Positions 8,386-17,691 of a stretch of DNA of 64,000 nt are shown here, one piece after another. The stretch comes from Gammaproteobacteria bacterium (GTDB lineage Bacteria > Pseudomonadota > Gammaproteobacteria > JACKNK01): positions 1 through 64,000 of the forward strand of contig JACKNK010000005.1 of assembly GCA_024234955.1 (NCBI GenBank), in the 5' to 3' direction. Within the stretch, counting starts at the first letter, position 1; every line of letters starts with the position of its first letter. The notes below the pieces were generated by a model that was not told the origin of the DNA, did not search any database, and was given only the letters and a program-made list of their open reading frames with translations. A program made the position numbers and the translations under genes.

Positions 8386-10374
8386 TTACAGGACGCCGTT
8401 GACGGCCTCGACAACCTTCTCGACGGTGAAGCCGAACTCCTTGAACAGCAGGCCCGCCGGAGCGGACTCACCGAAGGTGTGCATACCGACGACTGCACCG
8501 TTGATGCCGACGTACTTGTACCAACCGTCGGTGACGGCGGCTTCGACCGCAACGCGGGCGGTGCAGGCCGCAGGAAGGACCGATTCCTTGTAGGCCGCAT
8601 CCTGGGCGTCGAACAGGTTGGTGGACGGCATCGAAACGACGCGAATCTTCTTGTCGCCCATGGCTTCCGCCGCCTTGACGGCCAGATCGACCTCGGAACC
8701 GGTGGCGATGATGATCGCGTCCGGGGTGCCGTTGCAGTCGCGCAGCACGTAGCCGCCCTTGGCGATGTTGGCGATCTGCGCGTCGGTGCGGGCCTGATGG
8801 GCCAGATTCTGACGCGAGAAGATCAGGCAGCTCGGGCCGTTCTTGTACTCGACCGCCGCCTTCCAGGACACGGCGGTCTCGACCGCGTCGCAAGGACGCC
8901 AGACGGCCATGTTCGGGATCATGCGCAGGGTCGGGATCTGCTCGACCGGCTGATGGGTCGGGCCGTCCTCGCCCAGACCGATGGAGTCGTGGGTGTAGAC
9001 GAAGATCGACTGAATCTTCATCAACGCGGCCATGCGCAGCGCGTTACGGGCGTATTCCGAGAACATCAGGAAGGTGCCGCCGTAAGGAATGAATCCACCG
9101 TGCAGGGCGACGCCGTTCATGATCGCGGACATGCCGAACTCACGCACGCCGTAGGACAGGTAATTGCCGTCGGCCACGGTGTCGGTGATGGACACCGAGT
9201 TCTTGTGCGAGGTCAGGTTGGACGGGGTCAGATCGGCGGAACCGCCGAGGAATTCCGGCAGGACCGCACCGTAGGCGTTCAGCGTGTTCTGGGAAGCCTT
9301 GCGGGTCGCCGGACCTTCGCCCTTGGCGTTGCACTCAGCGATGTATGCCGCAGACGCTGCAGCCCAGTCAGCCGGCAGCTCGCCATTGATGCGGCGCTCG
9401 AACTCCGCCGCCAGATCCGGATGAGCCGCCTTGTAGGCCGCCATCTTGTCGTTCCAGGCCGCTTCCGCCGCCGCACCCTTGGCCTTCGCATCCCAACCGG
9501 CGTAGATCTCGCTCGGGATCACGAACGGCTCATGCTTCCAGCCCAGGTTCTCACGGGTGGCGGCGATTTCTTCGGCACCCAGCGGAGCGCCGTGGCAATC
9601 GTGCGAACCGCACAGGTTCGGCGCACCGAAACCGATAACGGTCTTGCAGCAGATCAGGGTCGGCTTGTTATTGACCGACTTGGCTTCATGAATCGCCTTG
9701 TTGATGGCTTCGGCGTCATGGCCATCGACATCGCGGACCACATGCCAGCCGTAAGCCTCGAAACGCTTCGGGGTGTCGTCGGTGAACCAGCCTTCGGTGT
9801 GACCGTCGATGGAGATGCCGTTGTCGTCCCAGAAGGCGATCAGCTTGCCCAGGCCAAGCGTACCGGCGTAGGAACAGGCTTCGTGGGAGATGCCTTCCAT
9901 CATGCAGCCGTCGCCCATGAACACGTAGGTGTAGTGATCGACGATGTCATGACCATCACGGTTGAACTGCGCCGCCAGGGTGCGTTCCGCCAGCGCCATG
10001 CCGACACCGTTGGTGATGCCCTGACCGAGCGGACCGGTGGTGGTTTCGACGCCCGGCGCATAACCGTATTCCGGGTGACCTGGGGTCTTGGAATGCAGCT
10101 GACGGAAGTTCTTCAGGTCGTCCATGCTCAGCTCGTAACCCGTCAGATGCAGCAACGAGTAGATCAGCATGGAGCCGTGACCGTTGGAGAGGATGAAGCG
10201 ATCGCGATCCGCCCAGTCCGGGTTGCTCGGGTTGTGGTGCATGTGGTCGTTCCACAGCACTTCCGCGATGTCCGCCATGCCCATCGGGGCGCCGGGGTGG
10301 CCGGAATTGGCCTTCTGAACGGCATCCATGCTGAGGGCACGGATGGCATTGGCAAGGTCTCTGCGAGAAGGCAT
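8386..10374 (-). CDS. tkt: Transketolase
   Basis: Thiamine-diphosphate enzyme moving two-carbon units in the Calvin and pentose-phosphate cycles. The 662-residue protein shows the N-terminal KANSGHPGAPMGMA substrate loop, the ThDP/Mg motif GDGCMMEGISHEA (GDG...), the transketolase signature GEDGPTHQPVEQIPTLR and the C-terminal domain starting near GYVLRDCNGTPDAIIIATGSEV. A strong AGGAGAG lies just before the ATG. It is the first gene of the minus-strand carbon block, so the block promoter should lie in the 312-bp gap upstream. Confidence 0.97.
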   Translation of the reverse strand: MPSRRDLANAIRALSMDAVQKANSGHPGAPMGMADIAEVLWNDHMHHNPSNPDWADRDRFILSNGHGSMLIYSLLHLTGYELSMDDLKNFRQLHSKTPGHPEYGYAPGVETTTGPLGQGITNGVGMALAERTLAAQFNRDGHDIVDHYTYVFMGDGCMMEGISHEACSYAGTLGLGKLIAFWDDNGISIDGHTEGWFTDDTPKRFEAYGWHVVRDVDGHDAEAINKAIHEAKSVNNKPTLICCKTVIGFGAPNLCGSHDCHGAPLGAEEIAATRENLGWKHEPFVIPSEIYAGWDAKAKGAAAEAAWNDKMAAYKAAHPDLAAEFERRINGELPADWAAASAAYIAECNAKGEGPATRKASQNTLNAYGAVLPEFLGGSADLTPSNLTSHKNSVSITDTVADGNYLSYGVREFGMSAIMNGVALHGGFIPYGGTFLMFSEYARNALRMAALMKIQSIFVYTHDSIGLGEDGPTHQPVEQIPTLRMIPNMAVWRPCDAVETAVSWKAAVEYKNGPSCLIFSRQNLAHQARTDAQIANIAKGGYVLRDCNGTPDAIIIATGSEVDLAVKAAEAMGDKKIRVVSMPSTNLFDAQDAAYKESVLPAACTARVAVEAAVTDGWYKYVGINGAVVGMHTFGESAPAGLLFKEFGFTVEKVVEAVNGVL

Positions 10375-10686
10375 CGTTCTCTCCTGATTGAGTTTGAGTC
10401 GAAAACCGGTAGTTCTGCTTTAAGCGTCACCAAACCTGAGTCGATGAATGACTGCGGATTTCATGGCGCCGCCCCGCCATCTGACAGGGCTGAATTCTTT
10501 GTTCGAGCAACCTGGCGTGGCGGATCAAACACCCGAGAACGCCGAAAAGACACCCCTCCCACGCCCTCGACCCAATCGAAAAGCTCAGGGAAATCAACAT
10601 GTTGGGGTGTTACAGATATGCCGGACCGTATTTTGAGGTCGGCTATTCTGGACCAGCACTCGTTAATGGAGCAACCACGAAGGGTT
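10375..10686. other. Gene-free gap between ubiA and tkt
   Basis: About 312 bp without a credible gene. It must contain the promoter of the minus-strand tkt block. It is less GC-rich than its surroundings around 10600-10680. I cannot pinpoint a -35/-10 pair or a CbbR site with confidence. Small open frames here have no ribosome site and overlap each other. Confidence 0.5.
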
Positions 10687-11559
10687 TTATGTGCGTATTA
10701 GCGACTGCATCGCGTAATCGGCAGCGATACCCATGAACACGGCGATACCGAGCCAGTTATTGTTCAGGAAGGCCTTGAAACAACTGGCAGGCTCGCGCTG
10801 CCGAATCAGCCACTGCTGGTACACACCCAATCCAGTGGCGACTGCGAGGCCACTCCAGTAAGGCCAGCTCAGCGTCGCAAGCGCACCGACCCAGATCAGA
10901 TCCAGCAGCATCAATATCTGGATGACGCCGATGATCAAACGCTCATGGCGACCGAACAGAATCGCGGTCGACTTGACCCCGATCTTCAAATCGTCCTCGC
11001 GATCGACCATCGCGTACATGGTGTCGTAGGCCGTGGCCCACAAAATCGGTGCAACAAACAACACCCAACCGATTAGCGGGACGCTACCGGTCTGCGCCAT
11101 GAAACTCATCGGCACCGCCCACGCGAACGCCGCACCAAGGTAGATCTGCGGTAGGTGGGTGTAGCGCTTCATGAACGGATACGTCGCCGCCAGAAATGCC
11201 GCAACGAAGGACATGGCGATGGTTTTGGCGTTCATCAACAACACCAGCGCGAACGCCAGCAGACTCAGGACGACAAAAAGCACAATCGCTTCCCGCGACG
11301 ACACCCGTCCCGCCGCGAGTGGGCGATCCTTGGTCCGACGCACATGGGGGTCGAAATCGCGGTCGGCGTAATCGTTGATCACACAACCAGCCGAACGCAT
11401 CAAGGTCACGCCCGCCAGGAACACGAGCAGCACCCGAACATCGGGCAATCCTTCGGCGGCGATCCATAGTGCCCACAAGCAAGGCCAGAGCAGCAGCAGG
11501 ATGCCGATCGGTCGATTCAGCCGCATCAGCAAGGCGTATTCGCGCAACCGCTCGATCAT
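10687..11559 (-). CDS. ubiA: 4-hydroxybenzoate polyprenyltransferase
   Basis: Membrane prenyltransferase that attaches the isoprenoid tail to 4-hydroxybenzoate in ubiquinone synthesis. The 290-residue protein starting MIERLREYALLMRLNRPIG has the first Asp-rich prenyl-PP motif NDYADRDFDPHVRRTKDRPL and a second at DTMYAMVDREDD, with about eight hydrophobic helices. The frame extends 16 codons upstream, but the chosen ATG lies 2 bp past the ubiC stop and has a GGGAGG upstream. ubiC-ubiA is a classic pair, and both lie downstream of comF. Confidence 0.95.
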   Translation of the reverse strand: MIERLREYALLMRLNRPIGILLLLWPCLWALWIAAEGLPDVRVLLVFLAGVTLMRSAGCVINDYADRDFDPHVRRTKDRPLAAGRVSSREAIVLFVVLSLLAFALVLLMNAKTIAMSFVAAFLAATYPFMKRYTHLPQIYLGAAFAWAVPMSFMAQTGSVPLIGWVLFVAPILWATAYDTMYAMVDREDDLKIGVKSTAILFGRHERLIIGVIQILMLLDLIWVGALATLSWPYWSGLAVATGLGVYQQWLIRQREPASCFKAFLNNNWLGIAVFMGIAADYAMQSLIRT

Positions 11560-11561
11560 GT

Positions 11562-12191
11562 TCACCGCTTGCCTCCCGGAAATCGGGGAAGACCGGGCAG
11601 AAACCATTCACTGACCAGCAATGGTGCTGCCGCGATCCGGAACAACGAACGTCTGCCCCAGATCGGGTCACGGGATTCCGGCAAGCCCTGCAAGGCATGC
11701 CGATGGATCAGTTCGCCGGGCTGAACCCGAGCCAACTCCACTGCCGTGCGACGCACGCGGCGATCCGCAAACAGCACGGCCCCGAGAGGGCGGGTTCCGA
11801 GGTTGCCCAGTTTGCGTCCAGCCCCATGCAGCGTCGCCAGCGGAATGACCGAACGCGCATATACCCAACGCTCCCGGTCACAACACAGCCGGACCTCACG
11901 GATCAATGCATGACGCCCTACCGGGATACCGAGAAATTGCGCTTCGCCCGGCAAGGGACGCCCGCGCCACTGCCCCAGGAGTTCCACCCGGAATCCGCCG
12001 TCACAGGCGCGCAGCACCCGCGCCGTCAGGGAACTGCGATCAAGCAGCCAAGGCACGACCGCCTCGGGGATATTTTGATGAGTGTGACGCTGGCTCGCGA
12101 ACCAGCGGGGTTCATTGCGCACGGGGAGATGGGCACACGCTTGGGAAATTCGGGGCGCGATTATGGCACGACCGTTCTTGCCAAGGCCCAT
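11562..12191 (-). CDS. ubiC: Chorismate pyruvate-lyase
   Basis: Cleaves chorismate to 4-hydroxybenzoate and pyruvate, the first committed ubiquinone step, feeding UbiA encoded 2 bp downstream. The up to 209-residue product contains WLLDRSSLTARV, LGIPVGRHALIREVRL, RWVYARSVIP and LGTRPLGAVLF, matching UbiC. The start is uncertain: the ATG at 12191 overlaps the comF 3' end by 31 bp and lacks a ribosome site, and a GTG at 12122 is a possible alternative. The N-terminal ~25 residues are therefore doubtful. Confidence 0.88.
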   Translation of the reverse strand: MGLGKNGRAIIAPRISQACAHLPVRNEPRWFASQRHTHQNIPEAVVPWLLDRSSLTARVLRACDGGFRVELLGQWRGRPLPGEAQFLGIPVGRHALIREVRLCCDRERWVYARSVIPLATLHGAGRKLGNLGTRPLGAVLFADRRVRRTAVELARVQPGELIHRHALQGLPESRDPIWGRRSLFRIAAAPLLVSEWFLPGLPRFPGGKR

Positions 12192-12865
12192 ACACCGACA
12201 CGCCGGGCACCGGCGCGGCGCAACACGCGCGCCAGTTCCGCAACCGTCGAACCGGTGGTTACCACATCGTCCAGGATCACCACCGACTTTCCGCGCACCC
12301 GATCTGCATTGCCACGCAGAACGAAGGCCCCACGCACATTGCGCCGCCTCGCCCTGGCATCCAGTCCCGCCTGTGCCGGTGTCGCCTGGCTGCGCAACGC
12401 CAACCGACGTTCGATCGGCACCCCCAGATCGCGCGCCAGCGGCGCGAACAACTCGATCGCCTGATTGAAACCGCGCTCGCGCAACCGGGATGCATGCAAA
12501 GGCACCGGGATCAGCAGATCGGGCCGGGCATCCGGTGGCCGCCAGACACGACGCAACACTTCCGCCAAGATGCTCGCATGATTCAGACGCCGTTCAAACT
12601 TCAAACCCTGAACCAGCCAGTCAAGCGGCAATCGGTAACGGAACGGCGCATACAGATAATCGAACGGCGGCGGCCGACGCAGACACGCACCGCATATCTG
12701 TGCCGCCGGCGTCGGCTCGCCACAACGCGGACAGCCCCCCCCCAGGCGTGGCAGATCGGCAAGACATCCCTCGCACAATTCCAGCTCCACCGAGGCGCGA
12801 TCCCCGCAGAGCACGCAGCGCGGCCCCAAAAACCAATCCTGTATACTGCGCCATGCTTGTTCCAT
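12161..12865 (-). CDS. comF: ComF-family phosphoribosyltransferase-like protein
   Basis: A 234-residue protein with the ComF layout: an N-terminal double zinc-ribbon (CVLCGDRASVELELCEGC, then CPRCGEP...ICGAC) and a C-terminal type-I phosphoribosyltransferase domain with the PRPP loop VVILDDVVTTGST near residue 194. ComF proteins are linked to DNA uptake in transformable bacteria; in many others the role is unproved. It is divergent from bioB, a common gammaproteobacterial arrangement, and precedes ubiC with overlap. Confidence 0.92.
   Translation of the reverse strand: MEQAWRSIQDWFLGPRCVLCGDRASVELELCEGCLADLPRLGGGCPRCGEPTPAAQICGACLRRPPPFDYLYAPFRYRLPLDWLVQGLKFERRLNHASILAEVLRRVWRPPDARPDLLIPVPLHASRLRERGFNQAIELFAPLARDLGVPIERRLALRSQATPAQAGLDARARRRNVRGAFVLRGNADRVRGKSVVILDDVVTTGSTVAELARVLRRAGARRVGVWALARTVVP
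12842..12847 (+). promoter_or_regulatory. Possible bioB -10 element
   Basis: A TATACT hexamer lies about 50 bp upstream of the bioB ATG, inside the 5' end of the divergent comF. It matches a sigma70 -10 box closely, but no convincing -35 is seen at the right distance, so the call is tentative. Confidence 0.35.
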
Positions 12866-12897
12866 CGCCTTCTCCTCGCCCTTTCAACGGTCCCACC

Positions 12898-13902
12898 ATG
12901 TCCCTCACGCCGAACACGATGCCCGAAGCCGACGCACTCCGCCACGACTGGTCCCTGAAGGAAGTCGGCGCCTTGTTCGACCAGCCCTTCAACAACCTCC
13001 TGTTTGAAGCGCACAGCGTGCATCGCGCGCACTTCGATCCGAATGCGGTACAGGTCAGCACCCTGCTGTCGATCAAGACCGGTTCCTGCGCCGAGGATTG
13101 CGGCTATTGCTCGCAGAGCGCGCACCACAAGGAGGTGAAGCTGGAGAAGGAACGCCTGCTGGATGTGGACGCCGTGATCGCCGCCGCCGCTGCCGCCAAG
13201 GCCAACGGCGCCAGCCGTTTCTGCATGGGTGCCGCCTGGCGCAATCCGAACAAACGTGACTTCCCGCGCGTGCTCGAAATGGTTCGTGTGGTCCGCGATC
13301 TGGGCCTGGAAACCTGCATGACCCTGGGCATGCTCGATAACGATCAGACCGAAGCCTTGGCTGAAGCCGGTCTCGACTACTACAACCACAACCTCGACAC
13401 CTCGCCCGAGTACTACGACAAGGTCATCACCACCCGTACCTACCAGGATCGCCTCGACACCCTGGAGCGCGTCCGCGCGGCGGGCATGAATGTCTGCTCC
13501 GGGGGCATCGTCGGCATGGGCGAATCGCGCGAAGACCGCATCGGGCTGCTGGCCCAGCTGGCCAACCTGCCCAAGCACCCCGAATCGGTGCCGATCAACA
13601 TGCTGGTTGCGGTCCCTGGCACGCCGCTCCAGGACGTGCCACGTCTTGAGCCCCTGGAATTCGTGCGCACCATCGCGGTCGCCCGCATCCTCATGCCGAA
13701 GTCCTACGTGCGCCTGTCCGCCGGTCGTACCGACATGAACGACGAGACCCAGGCGCTGTGCTTCTTCGCCGGCGCCAACTCGATCTTCTACGGCGACAAG
13801 CTGCTGACCACGCCGAACCCCGAAGCCAACAGCGACATGCAGCTGTTCGGTCGTCTTGGCCTGCGCACCCTCGATCCTCACGAGAACGCCGCCCGAGCCT
13901 GA
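12898..13902 (+). CDS. bioB: Biotin synthase
   Basis: Radical-SAM enzyme inserting sulfur into dethiobiotin. The 334-residue product has the radical-SAM cluster motif CAEDCGYC (Cys 64, 68, 71) and the conserved CMGAAWRNP, YYNHNLDTSPEYY, CSGGIVGMGE and the C-terminal CFFAGANSIFYGDKLLTT that binds the second Fe-S cluster. The open frame is longer upstream, but ATG 12898 fits the family length. It is followed 29 bp later by bioF; bioH, bioC and bioD are not in the window. Confidence 0.97.
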   Translation: MSLTPNTMPEADALRHDWSLKEVGALFDQPFNNLLFEAHSVHRAHFDPNAVQVSTLLSIKTGSCAEDCGYCSQSAHHKEVKLEKERLLDVDAVIAAAAAAKANGASRFCMGAAWRNPNKRDFPRVLEMVRVVRDLGLETCMTLGMLDNDQTEALAEAGLDYYNHNLDTSPEYYDKVITTRTYQDRLDTLERVRAAGMNVCSGGIVGMGESREDRIGLLAQLANLPKHPESVPINMLVAVPGTPLQDVPRLEPLEFVRTIAVARILMPKSYVRLSAGRTDMNDETQALCFFAGANSIFYGDKLLTTPNPEANSDMQLFGRLGLRTLDPHENAARA

Positions 13903-13931
13903 CGTCCCCGCCGCGCCACGATCAACGAACC

Positions 13932-15107
13932 ATGTCGTTCCGCGAACGGATCCGCCATGAACTCACCGGGCGTCGCGAATCGGCGATGTATCGCCAACCG
14001 CTCACCGTTCGCGCCCTGGACGGCGTCAATCTGACCCTCAAGGATGGCCGCCAGGTCATCGGCTTCGCCAGCAACGATTATCTCGGGCTCGCCGGACACC
14101 CGGACATCGCCGCTGCCTTCAAACGCGGCATCGACACCTGGGGCAGCGGCAGCGGCGCGGCACATCTGGTCAGCGGTCACAGCGCCGCCCATCAAGCATT
14201 GGAAGAGGAGCTCGCCGACTTCCTGGGCCGCGAACGTGCGTTGCTGTTCTCGACCGGCTACATGGCCAACCTGGGCACGATCGCCGCACTGGTCGGTCAG
14301 GGCGACCGCGTGTTTCAAGACCGCCTCAACCACGCCTCACTGCTCGATGCCGGCCTGCTCAGCGGCGCACGCCATCAACGTTATGCGCATGCCGACAGCG
14401 ACGATCTCGCACGCCGTCTGAGTGCAACAACCGAAGGTGAGACCCTGATCGTCACCGACGCGGTTTTCAGCATGGATGGCGACATCGCCTCGCTCCCGAA
14501 ACTCGCCGCATCGGCAAAACGCCATCAGGCCTGGCTGATGGCCGATGACGCGCACGGGATCGGCGTCCTCGGCCCGCAGGGCCGGGGCAGTTGCGCGCAT
14601 TTCGGGCTGAGCGCCGAACACGTTCCGGTATTGATGGGCACCTTGGGCAAAGCCTTCGGCACCGCTGGTGCGTTTGTTGCCGGCGACGCCGACCTGATCG
14701 AGTACCTGATTCAACGCGCCCGACCCTACATCTACACCACCGCCATGCCGGCAGCGCTGGCCGAAGCCACCCGCACCAGCCTGACCCTGCTGCAGGATGA
14801 CGCCCGCCGCCAAATACTGAACGAGAACATCGCGTACTTTCGCTCAGCCTGCGCGCAGCGCTTACCTTCCGGCATGCTGATGAAATCACCGACCGCGATC
14901 CAGCCCCTGCTGATCGGCGACAACGCGCGCGCACTCGCACTCAGCGCCCACCTCCTGGGTTCCGGCTTCCTGGTCACGGCAATTCGACCACCCACCGTTC
15001 CCGAAGGCACGGCGCGTCTGCGCATCACGCTCTCTGCCACCCATCAGCGCGCGCAGATCGATCGTCTGATCGATGCCTTGGCCGGTGCCCTGAAAAGCAA
15101 CCCTTAA
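13932..15107 (+). CDS. bioF: 8-amino-7-oxononanoate synthase
   Basis: PLP enzyme condensing pimeloyl-ACP with alanine. The 391-residue protein has GFASNDYLGLAGHP, GSGSGAAHLVSGHS, the substrate histidine region DRLNHASLLDAGLL, DDAHGIGVLGPQGRG and the PLP-lysine segment MGTLGKAFGTAGAF. The ATG at 13932 is chosen over the longer frame because it lies just downstream of bioB and matches the family start MSFRERI. It overlaps nothing downstream; a MITE-like repeat begins right at its stop codon. Confidence 0.96.
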   Translation: MSFRERIRHELTGRRESAMYRQPLTVRALDGVNLTLKDGRQVIGFASNDYLGLAGHPDIAAAFKRGIDTWGSGSGAAHLVSGHSAAHQALEEELADFLGRERALLFSTGYMANLGTIAALVGQGDRVFQDRLNHASLLDAGLLSGARHQRYAHADSDDLARRLSATTEGETLIVTDAVFSMDGDIASLPKLAASAKRHQAWLMADDAHGIGVLGPQGRGSCAHFGLSAEHVPVLMGTLGKAFGTAGAFVAGDADLIEYLIQRARPYIYTTAMPAALAEATRTSLTLLQDDARRQILNENIAYFRSACAQRLPSGMLMKSPTAIQPLLIGDNARALALSAHLLGSGFLVTAIRPPTVPEGTARLRITLSATHQRAQIDRLIDALAGALKSNP

Positions 15108-15267
15108 GGAATCTCTGATCTATTCATGCACATTCATCTGAACTCTGAAATCACGGATTTGCGCATTGCAACACTTGCGAATAGCGGGCTATTCGCGGCG
15201 TTTCGCGCCTTGAAACCCACGATTTCATTCATCCATTTGCGCCGCGCCTGAATAAATCAGAGGTTCC
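15108..15267. mobile_element. MITE-like palindromic element, copy 1
   Basis: A 160-bp element with inverted ends (GGAATCTCTGAT... at left, ...ATCAGAGGTTCC at right, the terminal 23 bp matching with few mismatches). The interior is itself near-palindromic around AATAGCGGGCTATT. A second copy lies at 43313-43473. It has no coding capacity and abuts the bioF stop codon. Confidence 0.8.
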
Positions 15268-15329
15268 CCAACAGCGCCGCGCTCTTGCATTAGAATCGAG
15301 GTTCGGCCAAGCAACCCGATCGATTCATC

Positions 15330-16070
15330 ATGCGTATCCACACCACCCTACTCGTCCTCTCCGCATGCATCGGCCTCAGCGCCTGTGCCACGACCGAGAC
15401 CTATGCTCCGGCGGGCATTCCGCAGGTCGATCCCGACACCGCCTACCAAGCCGCCATTGATGACGCCCGGGTTGCGGAACCTCACGAAATATCGCGTACC
15501 CTGATTGCAATCCGTAAATCGGATCCATCGCAATACTGGTCGAACGACGGCGTGGACGACCATGTGCTGATGGTCGCCTGGACCAACTGGGTCGGCTTCG
15601 ATCAATCCGTTGGCGAAAGCATCACCCTTGGCAACGACGTCTGGCTGACCGTTGCCCCTCAGGTCAAGAACTTCTGCCAGGCAACCAAGTTGCAAGGAAG
15701 CGCGCTGAATCTCCGCCTTAAACAACGGCTCGGTCTGCCACCCGGCGCCAACCGCACCCGCTTCGTCGAACTCTGGGTCAAACCCGGCGACCTTTTCCGC
15801 CCGACCCCGGACCCGGAGATCAACGATCACGAAGCCAGTCTCGACTATCCGGACTCGCCCCGAAGCCGTGTCAGCGCCGCGCACCGCAATTGGTTCGACA
15901 CCCTCAAATCCATCGCCTACGACAAAGGTCGCCGTACCTGGACCCGGCTCGGTTATACCTACGACTGGGCCAACCCGGCCTATCCGGTCGGTGAAAGCCA
16001 ATTTGTCGCCCGCTCTGGCGCAGTAGTCAGCGTCCATTCCGTCACCCCGACCCAGGACTACTGTCGATAG
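15330..16070 (+). CDS. Predicted lipoprotein of unknown function
   Basis: A 246-residue protein with a clear lipoprotein signal (hydrophobic stretch then LSAC, lipidated Cys19). The mature protein has two cysteines that could pair (FCQATK and the C-terminal DYCR) and no domain that I recognise. It contains DHVLMVAWTNW and VWLTVAPQVKNFC. The upstream neighbour is a MITE-like repeat and the downstream neighbour a long REP palindrome, so it appears to be a single-gene unit. Confidence 0.8.
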   Translation: MRIHTTLLVLSACIGLSACATTETYAPAGIPQVDPDTAYQAAIDDARVAEPHEISRTLIAIRKSDPSQYWSNDGVDDHVLMVAWTNWVGFDQSVGESITLGNDVWLTVAPQVKNFCQATKLQGSALNLRLKQRLGLPPGANRTRFVELWVKPGDLFRPTPDPEINDHEASLDYPDSPRSRVSAAHRNWFDTLKSIAYDKGRRTWTRLGYTYDWANPAYPVGESQFVARSGAVVSVHSVTPTQDYCR

Positions 16071-16120
16071 CGGCACCCGCCAAATAAAAAAGGTTCATCG
16101 CACTTTAGCGGGGCGACAAA

Positions 16121-16206
16121 GCGAGGTAGCAAGGGCGGAACCCGAAGGGCTTCCGCCATGTCCCTGCCGGCGGCGGAAGCCCTTCGGGTTCCGCCCTACC
16201 TCGCTG
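16121..16206. repeat. Long REP-like palindrome, family B
   Basis: Near-perfect inverted repeat of about 36 bp per arm: GCGAGGTAG...GGCGGAACCCGAAGG on the left and its complement ending CCGCCCTACCTCGC on the right. Related shorter palindromes occur at 28820-28847, 28986-29013 and 39645-39714. Confidence 0.85.
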
Positions 16207-16566
16207 CCTTGACCGCCCGAAATACTTCCTTCAAAACAGAGGCATAGGACGACGGGCGATGGATGCTCGCACGTTGCGAGGCACCGCCCTCAGGCGGTAT
16301 AACCCGATAAAGATAGCCATTGGCTGCATAACACGGAGCACGAACGCCATGACTGAAGGAGATTTCAAATTAATTCAGTTAGTTGGCGGATTCACAGCTG
16401 TGATTCTTTATCGTGTTATGTAGAACTTGGCTGTCTACTAAGCGTTGGACAAAATAAATGGAAAAAAGCGGTGGTTAATTGCAAGGAAACACCCACATTA
16501 CGGCCTTAATTAAATAGAAAGGCCAAACAGGAAATCAAGCCACCCGATCGGACTAAGGAAAAGTCG
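16207..16566. other. Gene-poor left edge of the cassette region
   Basis: About 360 bp with no credible full gene. It holds perfect 9-bp arms CATAACACG (16327-16335) and CGTGTTATG (16412-16420) that look like the outer boxes of a degenerate attC. A 24-codon frame (16349-16423) between them has no support. GC content falls sharply here compared with the upstream chromosome, marking the transition into the mobile region. Confidence 0.5.
16327..16420 (+). other. Candidate degenerate attC-like site at left edge
   Basis: Complementary 9-bp ends, CATAACACG and CGTGTTATG, enclose 76 bp. The R''-like CATAAC and R'-like GTTATG resemble those of the clear attC sites downstream, but the inner boxes do not pair well, so this is only a candidate. 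Confidence 0.35.
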
Positions 16567-17691
16567 ATGTCCAACACATTGAAAGCGATATTTCAGCGGC
16601 ATTATCCGGCCTATCGGCAAGGGCGCGGTGTCAGCCGCGATCAGCACGAAGCCGTCAACGCGGTCATGCGCTGCGGGGAGCCCGAGCTGGGGAGCGAGTA
16701 CTGGCGCTGCCAGAACGACGATTACACCGAGCACAGCCCGCACGGATGTCGGCACCGGAGCTGCCCGCGTTGTGCAAAAAACTATGGGGAGACCTGGCTT
16801 GAGCGGGTCCGCGAGCGCCTGCTTCCTTGCGACCACTTTCACGTCATCATGACGCTGCCGCACGAGCTCAACGCGCTCTGGCGATACAACCGGCGCTGGA
16901 GCAACGACGTAATGCTGCGTAGCGCGGTCGAGGCCGTGCAGGAACTGCTGCGTGATGCGCGCTATCTGGGTGCCGAGGTCGGCGTGCTCGCCGCCGTCCA
17001 CACCTGGGGACGCTCGTTGAGCTTCCACCCGCATGGACATCTGATCGTCAGCGGGGGCGGCCTGCGCGATGGCCGCTGGATCGACGCGCAAGGCGACTAT
17101 CTGCTGCCGGCGGCGGTACTGAAGGCCAAGTTCCGGGGCAAATGGCTGAGCTGGGCCAATGCCGCCTACGACACCGGCGCCATCACGTTACCGACCGATT
17201 GGACGGAGGCCGACTGGCGGCGGACGCTGCGTGCCGTCGCCAGGAAACGCTGGGCGGTACGGATTCAGGCCGGGTATCGCGCGGGGGTGGGTGTGAGCGA
17301 CTATCTTTCGCGGTATGTTCGAGGTGGGCCGATCAAAAACAGTCGCCTGTTGAAGGGGAATGGAGAAGACGTGCGCTTTCGCTACACCGATCACCGAGAC
17401 GGAAAAACCAAAACGATGACGATGAGCGCGCCGCATTTCATCGATCGGGTGCTGTCGCATGTGCCACCGAAAGGGGCGCACACGGTGCGAGGATACGGGC
17501 TGTACGCCACCAACGGCCAACCAAAGCGGACGCTTGCCCGGACGATGCTGCCGACCGGCGAAGCGCGGATGCATGCCCGCACGAAGCCCGTGACCCCGAG
17601 ACGCTGTCCGCACTGTGGGGCGCCTCTTCTGCACGCCTACAGCACGCGGCGTGATTTTTCTCTAATAAGGAGAGTCCGGGGCGCGTCCATT
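16440..17691 (+). mobile_element. IS91-family element (ends not defined)
   Basis: Region around a rolling-circle transposase gene. IS91 elements lack terminal inverted repeats, so oriIS and terIS cannot be placed by eye; the limits given are the flanks of the candidate left site and the attC at 17692. Confidence 0.4.

Noticed and set aside
8335..10701. 788-codon plus-strand ORF
   Set aside because: Shadow of transketolase on the opposite strand; composition and motifs belong to antisense translation.
15108..15267. CRISPR-like repeat
   Set aside because: Only one unit with inverted, not direct, repeats and no spacers; it is a MITE-like palindrome.
16349..16423. 24-codon frame in the left cassette edge
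   Set aside because: Too short, no family match; it lies between the arms of a candidate attC and is likely accidental.
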